28,768 nucleotides of DNA from an uncultured Megasphaera sp. (GTDB taxonomy: Bacteria > Bacillota > Negativicutes > Veillonellales > Megasphaeraceae): the NCBI GenBank assembly GCA_934193515.1, contig CAKPVJ010000027.1, positions 1-28,768 of the forward strand. Direction: 5' to 3'. The translations under genes and the position numbers were made by a program. Positions 23,448 through 28,768 of this stretch are shown here, piece after piece (the stretch's first letter is position 1; each line of letters begins with the position of its first letter). The notes below the pieces were generated by a model. That model was not told the origin of the DNA. It did no database searches and saw nothing but the letters and a program-made list of their open reading frames with translations.

Positions 23448-24596
23448 TTACCATCCCAAAAACCAGCTGGCTGCACCGACTAAGCAGGAAGCTATAGAGA
23501 ATCCCGGTTCAACTGGCTCTGTCTTCATGTCCACACTGCCTACGGGCTGGCCGTCATACTGGATGATAATATGACCTGCGACGCCGTTTTGGATGTCTTT
23601 TGCCGAGATGACCTGGGGTACGTCATAGACCAGGCTATAGTGCGACACGTCTTCGCCGTGAATCAAGGGATAGCGGATATCATGAGCGGCTTTGACTTCT
23701 GTGCGGCAGACTTTGCCGTCTTTGATCCAAACCGTGCGTTTCGTTTCCTCGGCCTTGGGGCCGTCTGCCATTTTTACTTGTGAAAAGCCATAGTCCAACA
23801 AGACCCGGGCATCGGTAAAACGCCCTGCCGGTGTCGGTGAGGCCATGAGGATGACAAGGAGATCGGCACCGTTTCGCTTGGCTTCCGCAGCTAGACAGCC
23901 GCCGGATTCACCGGTCCAGCCCGTCTTGATGCCAACGGCGCCGGGATAGGAACCTAGGAGTTCATTTGTGGTTTCTACGCGAAACGTCTTCCTGGCAGGA
24001 TGCGTCCAATGTACGACGGCATTCTTGCGGGCCACCATCTTGCGGAACGTGTCATTTTCCATGGCATAGCGGGCCAGTTTCATCATGTCCCGCGCTGTCG
24101 AATAATGCGTCGGCACGGTCAGGCCGTTGGGGTTGTCGAAGTGCGTGTGCTCCATGCCCAGTTCCTTCGCCCGTGCATTCATGCGCTTGGCAAAGGCCGG
24201 TACACTGCCGTCTATGCCGTCAGCCAGAGCTACTGCCGCACCGTTGTCGGAAACCATGAGCATGCCGCCTACGATTTCATCGCGCGTAAAGATATCGCCT
24301 TTGACAATCCCAAGCGGACAGTCTTCCGTATTGGCTGCATCCGCCAAGATGGCAACCTGCGCATCGGGACGCAGCTGTTCCAGTGCCAAAACCGCCGTCA
24401 TCATCTTGGTCATACTGGCAGGATATTTGGTAACATCGGCATCCTTTTCCAAAATCACGCGTCCCGTCGAGGCTTCGACGAGAATATACGACTGCGCCTG
24501 CACAGTCGGCCCGTCAGCGATGGCCGTTCCCGAAAATTGTATTATGCTCAGGCAAAGGAACAAGCTCCCTGCCAGCCATTTTTTTACTCGTTTCAC
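23448..24596 (-). CDS. Serine-type D-alanyl-D-alanine carboxypeptidase (DacF/PBP5-like)
   Basis: This 382-residue protein is a low-molecular-weight penicillin-binding protein (peptidase S11) that trims the terminal D-Ala from peptidoglycan stems. It has a signal peptide (about 1-28), then SMTK with nucleophile Ser61 and Lys64, SDN (116-118) and KTG (224-226). A C-terminal PBP5-like beta domain follows (about 265-360), and a short hydrophobic end (SIASCLVGAASWFLGW) could anchor it to the inner membrane. I place the start at a GTG (24596-24594) because GGGGGAG lies six bases before it; a TTG five codons upstream would overlap that site. It is transcribed alone, with its own extended -10 promoter and terminator. 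Confidence 0.93.
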   Translation of the reverse strand: MKRVKKWLAGSLFLCLSIIQFSGTAIADGPTVQAQSYILVEASTGRVILEKDADVTKYPASMTKMMTAVLALEQLRPDAQVAILADAANTEDCPLGIVKGDIFTRDEIVGGMLMVSDNGAAVALADGIDGSVPAFAKRMNARAKELGMEHTHFDNPNGLTVPTHYSTARDMMKLARYAMENDTFRKMVARKNAVVHWTHPARKTFRVETTNELLGSYPGAVGIKTGWTGESGGCLAAEAKRNGADLLVILMASPTPAGRFTDARVLLDYGFSQVKMADGPKAEETKRTVWIKDGKVCRTEVKAAHDIRYPLIHGEDVSHYSLVYDVPQVISAKDIQNGVAGHIIIQYDGQPVGSVDMKTEPVEPGFSIASCLVGAASWFLGW

Positions 24597-24645
24597 TGCA
24601 TTCTCCCCCAAAAACTAAGCCAATCTACACTACGCAAACCATCTC

Positions 24646-24654
24646 ATTATAGCA
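24646..24654 (-). promoter_or_regulatory. Extended -10 promoter of the carboxypeptidase gene
   Basis: TGCTATAAT on the minus strand (24654-24646) is a consensus extended -10. No convincing -35 was seen, which an extended -10 can tolerate. The leader would be about 45 bases. Confidence 0.6.
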
Positions 24655-24757
24655 TACATTTTTACTTGAATCGATGTTGTAAAGCCAATTTTTCAACACA
24701 TTCAGCAAATTGTTGGCATATATTTGTCTATGTTAGGTGCCGTTTTAGGATTCAATG

Positions 24758-24830
24758 TGGTTTTCCCGCAACCTTTCGAAATCTATATTGCATGACGAAT
24801 AACACCGCCCATTACGAGCGTGCCGACCAG
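24758..24830 (-). repeat. Dispersed intergenic repeat, copy B (inverted relative to copy A)
   Basis: The reverse complement matches 21940-22012: CACCGCCC.TTACGAGCG and TGCCGACC, plus TAGATTTCG and GTTGC.GGAAAA. The rest of the 24655-24900 spacer shows no gene. Confidence 0.65.
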
Positions 24831-24902
24831 TTAAAAAAGTTTTTAGTTGGAAGTTTGAAGAGTATCAATCATAACGCTGTAAACTGTTCATACAGGGCAC
24901 AG

Positions 24903-24945
24903 CAAAAATCCGGCACCCTTAGCAATTATACTAAAGGTGCCGGAT
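24903..24945 (-). terminator. Rho-independent terminator of the pyruvate carboxylase gene
   Basis: ATCCGGCACCTT pairs with AAGGGTGCCGGAT (24945-24934 against 24920-24908, one bulged base), followed on the minus strand by TTTTTG. It lies 33 bases after the stop at 24978. Confidence 0.88.
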
Positions 24946-24977
24946 ATGTTGTACTGTCTAAGACAGGTGTATGCGGA

Positions 24978-27900
24978 TTATTCTTTTACTTCCAAGAGGC
25001 AGTCGCCGCTGATGATGGCTTGTCCTTTGGTAACATAGATTTCACCGACTGTACCATCGATTGGTGAGGTAATAGTCGTTTCCATCTTCATCGCTTCGGT
25101 TACGACGAGGTCGTCGCCTTTTTTAACTTTCTGTCCCTGCGATACGATGACTTTGACGACAGAACCGGACAAGGTAGCTGCAATATCGCCGACTTTAGTC
25201 GGGTCTGCTTTGCGGCGTGTCACAGTCTTCATGTCTACGCTCTTATCCTGTACCTGGATTTCACGTTCTACACCGTTGAACAGGAAGGTAATCGTACGCA
25301 TGCCGCTTTCATCAGGATCGCTGATATTGATCAGCGTAATGATGAGGTCTTTCCCTTCTTCAATTTCAACGTGAACTTCTTCGTTCTGTTTCATGCCAAA
25401 GAAGAAGGTCGGTGTATCCAAAACGCTGACGTCGCCATACTGTTTAGCCCGTTCGTTGTAGTCTTTGAATACTTTCGGATACTGGCAGTATGCATTGACA
25501 TCTTCGTCTTCGTGCTTGTATCCTGCGTCAGACAACTTTTTGCGTACGGCTTCAAAGTCTACCGGTGCCAAGGATTTGCCCGGACGTTCTGTAAGCGGTT
25601 TCTTCCCTTTCAAAATAATCTTCTGTAATTTTTCTGGGAAGCCTTGATACGGAATACCCAAACGGCCTTCGAAGAATTCTACAACGGACTGCGGGAAGTC
25701 GAGAACGTCGCCTTTTTCGTAAATATCTTTTTCGGTGAGGTTATTCTGTACCATGTACAAGGTCATATCCCCAACGACTTTGGAAGACGGCGTAACTTTG
25801 ATAATATCGCCAAACATCATATTGACTTGGTGATACATTTTTTTGACTTCGTTCCAACGTTCGCCAAGGCCGACAGCTTTTGCCTGCTGACGGAGATTGG
25901 AGAACTGTCCGCCAGGCATTTCGTGCTGATATACTTCTGTATTCGGATACGGTTCTGCTTTATCTACGCCTTTATAGTACGGACGAACCGTAGCCCAGTA
26001 GCGGGACATTTCTTCCATGGCATCGACATTGAGGTCTGGCTGACGGTCTTTGCCGCTCAATGCATAGTACAATGTACTCATGCTCGGCTGGCTTGTGCCG
26101 CCTGCAAATGCAGAGTATGCGACATCGACGATATCGACGCCGGCATCAATAGCACGGCTCAACGTAGCTACCGCGTTGCCGGAACCGTCGTGTGTATGGA
26201 GATGAATCGGCAGGTCCACTGCGTCTTTTAATGCCGAAACGAGCTGGTAAGCTGCTTCTGGTTTTAAAAGGCCGGCCATATCTTTGATAGCTAAGATGTT
26301 GGCACCTGCTTTTTCCAATTCTTTTGCCATATTGACATAGTAGTTGAGGTCATATTTTTTGCGGTTCTTATCCAAGATATCGCCGGTATAGCAGAGTGCT
26401 ACTTCGGCAATCTTGCCGGTACCGCGAACAGCCTGAATCGTTTCATACATGTTGTCGAGGCTGTTGAGGCTGTCAAAAATACGGAATACGTCGATGCCGT
26501 TTTTAGCAGACAATTCGACAAAGTTTTTGACGACGTTGTCCGGATAGCTGGTGTAGCCTACGGCATTGGCGCCGCGAATCAGCATCTGCAGGAGAATGTT
26601 CGGTGCTTTTTTACGCATCTGGCGAAGCCGTTCCCATGGATCTTCATCCAAGAAGCGATAGGCTACGTCAAAGGTAGCGCCGCCCCAGCATTCATAAGAG
26701 AAGAAGTTCGGCAGCTTTTTGGATGCCGCTTCCAATACGCGGAGCATATCAATAGAACGTACACGAGTAGCCATCAAGGATTGATGGGCGTCACGCATAG
26801 TCGTATCCGTAAAGAGTACTTTTTTCTGATCCAAAATCCATTGGGAGAATTTTTCAGCACCCATGGAATCAAAAATCTGTTTTGTACCATCAGGGTATGC
26901 ACCTGCTACAGGTTTTGGCAGTTCCAGCGGGTCAAATGCCGGTTTGTCCTGATGGCCTGCGCCTGCATAGCCATTGATAGTCGTATCGCCAATGTATTTC
27001 AAAAGTTTAGTACCGCGGTCTTGTACGACAGGAAGGTTGAACAGTTCCGGATGATCGTCAATAAAGTTGACGTTGTACGAGCCGTCGATAAAGGACGGGG
27101 CTTTCAATACGTTAATCAAGAAGCCGATGTTGGTCTTGACGCCGCGAATACGGAATTCTTTTAAAACGCGCAGCATTTTCTGTACGGCGCCTTTATGCGT
27201 CAAAGAGTATGCCGTAGCTTTGACCAGCAGGGAATCATAATACGGGGTAATAATCGCGCCTGTATAAGCATTGCCGCTGTCAAGACGGATGCCAAAGCCG
27301 CCGCCGCTGCGGTATACCATGATTTTACCGGAATCCGGCATGAAGTTGTTCATTGGATCTTCTGTCGTAATACGGCACTGAATGGCGTTGCCCAGGCAGC
27401 GAACGTCTTTCTGCGATTTGATGCCGATTTCGTCGCTGTCCAATGCGTAGCCTTCTGCTACTTTAATCTGCGTCTGTACAATATCGATGCCTGTAATCAT
27501 TTCCGTTACCGTATGTTCAACCTGTACACGCGGGTTGACTTCGATAAAGTAGAACTGTCCATCCGGCGTAACCAAAAATTCAACCGTGCCGGCGTTGACG
27601 TATTTGACATTTTTCATGAGCTTGATAGCTGCATTGCAAATATCTTCACGAAGCTGCTGCGGCAAGGCAAAAGCCGGGGCAATTTCTACTACTTTCTGAT
27701 GACGGCGCTGTACGGAACAGTCGCGTTCGTATAAATGAATGACATTGCCGTGTTCATCCCCCATGACCTGTACTTCAACATGTTTCGGATTGACAATGCA
27801 TTTTTCCAAATAAATTTCGTCGCTGCCAAACGCCAATTTGGCTTCGGATTTGGCACGGTCATAGGCATCGCGCAAATCTACCATGCGGTTGACCATACGC

Positions 27901-28412
27901 ATGCCGCGGCCGCCGCCGCCGTTGACTGCTTTGAGCATGATAGGGAAGCCGACTTCTTTGGCGAATTTTTCGACTTCCTGATAATTCATGACAGGGCCGT
28001 CACTGCCTGGAATATATTGAATACCAGCTTTTTTAGCCTGGATACGAGCATTGATTTTATCGCCGAACATGATAAGATGTTCTACTTTCGGGCCGATAAA
28101 AATGATACCTTCTTCTTCACAGCGTTTTGCCAGATCTGCATTTTCGGACAAGAAACCGTAGCCCGGATGGATAGCATCAACGTCGTGTTCATGGGCAATC
28201 CGGATAATATCTTCAATATCTAAATATGCATCAACCGGTTTTTTACCTTCCCCAACCAAATAGGATTCATCTGCTCGGAACCGATGCAGAGAAAGTGAAT
28301 CTTCTTTAGAGTAAATAGCTACTGTGCGAATTCCCAGTTCGTTACATGCACGGAATACACGAATAGCAATTTCTCCGCGGTTGGCAACTAAAACCGAACG
28401 AATCTTTTTCAT
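24978..28412 (-). CDS. pyc: Pyruvate carboxylase, single-chain
   Basis: This 1144-residue biotin enzyme makes oxaloacetate from pyruvate, bicarbonate and ATP in the cytoplasm. The biotin carboxylase domain (about 1-450) has VLVANRGEIAIR, KAVNGGGGRGMR, ERDCSVQRRHQKVVEIAP and FIEVNPRVQVEHTVTE. The carboxyltransferase domain (about 525-1000) has TDTTMRDAHQS, AIKDMAGLLKP (carbamylated Lys region) and HLHTHDGSGN. The C-terminal biotinyl domain has EAMKMETT, with biotin on Lys1109. The length is standard for the one-chain form. ATG 28412 is chosen for its AGGAGGG seven bases upstream; an in-frame ATG 13 codons earlier lacks one. In an anaerobe it would feed the reductive C4 branch, which could supply fumarate to the flavoprotein at 13970, though that link is inference. 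Confidence 0.97.
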   Translation of the reverse strand: MKKIRSVLVANRGEIAIRVFRACNELGIRTVAIYSKEDSLSLHRFRADESYLVGEGKKPVDAYLDIEDIIRIAHEHDVDAIHPGYGFLSENADLAKRCEEEGIIFIGPKVEHLIMFGDKINARIQAKKAGIQYIPGSDGPVMNYQEVEKFAKEVGFPIMLKAVNGGGGRGMRMVNRMVDLRDAYDRAKSEAKLAFGSDEIYLEKCIVNPKHVEVQVMGDEHGNVIHLYERDCSVQRRHQKVVEIAPAFALPQQLREDICNAAIKLMKNVKYVNAGTVEFLVTPDGQFYFIEVNPRVQVEHTVTEMITGIDIVQTQIKVAEGYALDSDEIGIKSQKDVRCLGNAIQCRITTEDPMNNFMPDSGKIMVYRSGGGFGIRLDSGNAYTGAIITPYYDSLLVKATAYSLTHKGAVQKMLRVLKEFRIRGVKTNIGFLINVLKAPSFIDGSYNVNFIDDHPELFNLPVVQDRGTKLLKYIGDTTINGYAGAGHQDKPAFDPLELPKPVAGAYPDGTKQIFDSMGAEKFSQWILDQKKVLFTDTTMRDAHQSLMATRVRSIDMLRVLEAASKKLPNFFSYECWGGATFDVAYRFLDEDPWERLRQMRKKAPNILLQMLIRGANAVGYTSYPDNVVKNFVELSAKNGIDVFRIFDSLNSLDNMYETIQAVRGTGKIAEVALCYTGDILDKNRKKYDLNYYVNMAKELEKAGANILAIKDMAGLLKPEAAYQLVSALKDAVDLPIHLHTHDGSGNAVATLSRAIDAGVDIVDVAYSAFAGGTSQPSMSTLYYALSGKDRQPDLNVDAMEEMSRYWATVRPYYKGVDKAEPYPNTEVYQHEMPGGQFSNLRQQAKAVGLGERWNEVKKMYHQVNMMFGDIIKVTPSSKVVGDMTLYMVQNNLTEKDIYEKGDVLDFPQSVVEFFEGRLGIPYQGFPEKLQKIILKGKKPLTERPGKSLAPVDFEAVRKKLSDAGYKHEDEDVNAYCQYPKVFKDYNERAKQYGDVSVLDTPTFFFGMKQNEEVHVEIEEGKDLIITLINISDPDESGMRTITFLFNGVEREIQVQDKSVDMKTVTRRKADPTKVGDIAATLSGSVVKVIVSQGQKVKKGDDLVVTEAMKMETTITSPIDGTVGEIYVTKGQAIISGDCLLEVKE

Positions 28413-28495
28413 GAAAATACCCTCCTGCGTACTAATTTTGCAATACATCACAATGACTGATACATTGGTTGTTTATCTTTTTCATTGTCTGTTTA

Positions 28496-28523
28496 ATTAT
28501 AACAAAATGGCAAAACATTACAA
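28496..28523 (-). promoter_or_regulatory. Probable promoter of pyc
   Basis: The minus strand has TTGTAA (28523-28518), a 16-base spacer and consensus TATAAT (28501-28496), giving a leader of about 75 bases. The spacer up to 28593 shows nothing else. Confidence 0.5.
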
Positions 28524-28593
28524 GAGAAACCGCCTTTTTCTTTCCTATAAATACTGTATACACAAAAAAATATAATGCAAAATCCTGTTTGTA

Positions 28594-28698
28594 TTATTTT
28601 CGCAGTACATACTGCACCAAATAAATACTCACTTCATATAAAACAATCATCGGCACGGCAATCATGGTCTGCGTAAAAACATCCGTCGTCGGGGGAGT
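28594..28698 (-). pseudogene. tatC: 3' end of a tatC-like gene, apparently interrupted
   Basis: The minus strand encodes TPPTTDVFTQTMIAVPMIVL followed by YEVSIYLVQYVLRK and a TAA at 28596-28594. This matches the C-terminal membrane helix of TatC, the core of the twin-arginine translocase (TPPDVFSQ...AIPLLVLYE pattern). The frame upstream of 28698 loses all TatC character: the conserved FRRYAI...FI.AA helix should precede TPP but does not, and an in-frame TAG follows 13 codons further up. The break falls where an insertion-sequence-like end begins, so the gene is probably disrupted. A window junction or assembly break is the alternative. Confidence 0.55.
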
Positions 28699-28768
28699 GT
28701 AAAATAGTTTGTGTAAACCGGTTATTGCACAAATCTAATTTATCCCTCATACTTGGGTAATCAAATAT
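28696..28768. mobile_element. Probable end of an insertion sequence, cut by the window edge
   Basis: From about 28696 the sequence changes to AGTGTAAAATAGTTTGTGTA followed by AACCGGTTATTGCAC. The repeated GTGTAAA-type words resemble terminal inverted repeats of IS256-family elements. No transposase codon run is visible before the window ends. The assignment rests on the abrupt loss of TatC coding and on recalled IS-end style, not on a match I could test. Confidence 0.35.

Noticed and set aside
24000..25067. A 355-codon open frame on the plus strand, antisense to the carboxypeptidase gene
   Set aside because: It lies mostly opposite a gene with clear SxxK, SDN and KTG motifs, has His/Arg/Cys-rich translation typical of a shadow frame, and runs on into the pyc end.
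1..28768. tRNA or rRNA genes
   Set aside because: I looked through the intergenic stretches for tRNA-like T-loop (GTTCGA) and anticodon-arm patterns and for rRNA-like sequence and found none. A covariance search was not possible.

Overview
The window looks like chromosomal DNA from a diderm Firmicute of the class Negativicutes, most likely a Megasphaera-like member of the Veillonellaceae. It combines Firmicute-type genes (whiA, rapZ, yvcK, sepF, ylmH, divIVA) with outer-membrane features: a TonB-dependent receptor and a short secreted protein with an OmpM-type SLH domain. The genus is inferred from gene content and style only; no database was searched.

Left edge (1-2750): the first 19 codons of an unidentified minus-strand gene sit behind a near-consensus promoter. 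Next is a plus-strand operon of two paralogous amino-acid-binding lipoproteins with a HAD phosphatase between them and no ABC permease or ATPase. A hairpin terminator follows.

2.75-13.9 kb is a dense minus-strand block, described in transcription order. A radical SAM protein overlaps a PgeF/YlmD-family protein that has lost key active-site residues. Then come yggS-sepF-ylmH-divIVA, a division cluster lacking yggT/ylmG. A short SLH protein and a Cof-type HAD phosphatase lead into rapZ-yvcK-whiA. A 453-aa secreted protein of unknown function ends the block, its start lying inside whiA. Most junctions are overlaps or short gaps with clear ribosome binding sites.

13.97-16.5 kb holds a two-gene operon for a fumarate-reductase-like flavoprotein and an iron-sulfur partner with no membrane anchor gene. 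It has a good promoter, and its leader contains a hairpin followed by a U-tract that could be an attenuator.

16.55-21.75 kb is one 1622-codon gene encoding a complete TonB-dependent receptor joined through an Ala/Lys-rich linker to a second, porin-like beta-barrel. It has its own terminator, a promoter and Fur-box-like sites. This is the most unusual object in the window. Two long AT-rich stretches inside it correspond to probable surface loops and look mosaic.

21.75-24.98 kb is accessory-like. It holds a composite intergenic repeat region with perfect T/A-rich hairpins and inverted copies. It also holds a small operon (a 47-aa protein and a 172-aa possibly Nudix-fold protein), a D-alanyl-D-alanine carboxypeptidase gene, and a second, inverted copy of one repeat. 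The right end (24.98-28.77 kb) carries pyruvate carboxylase and the 3' tail of a tatC-like gene that stops at what looks like an insertion-sequence end. No tRNA, rRNA or CRISPR array was seen.
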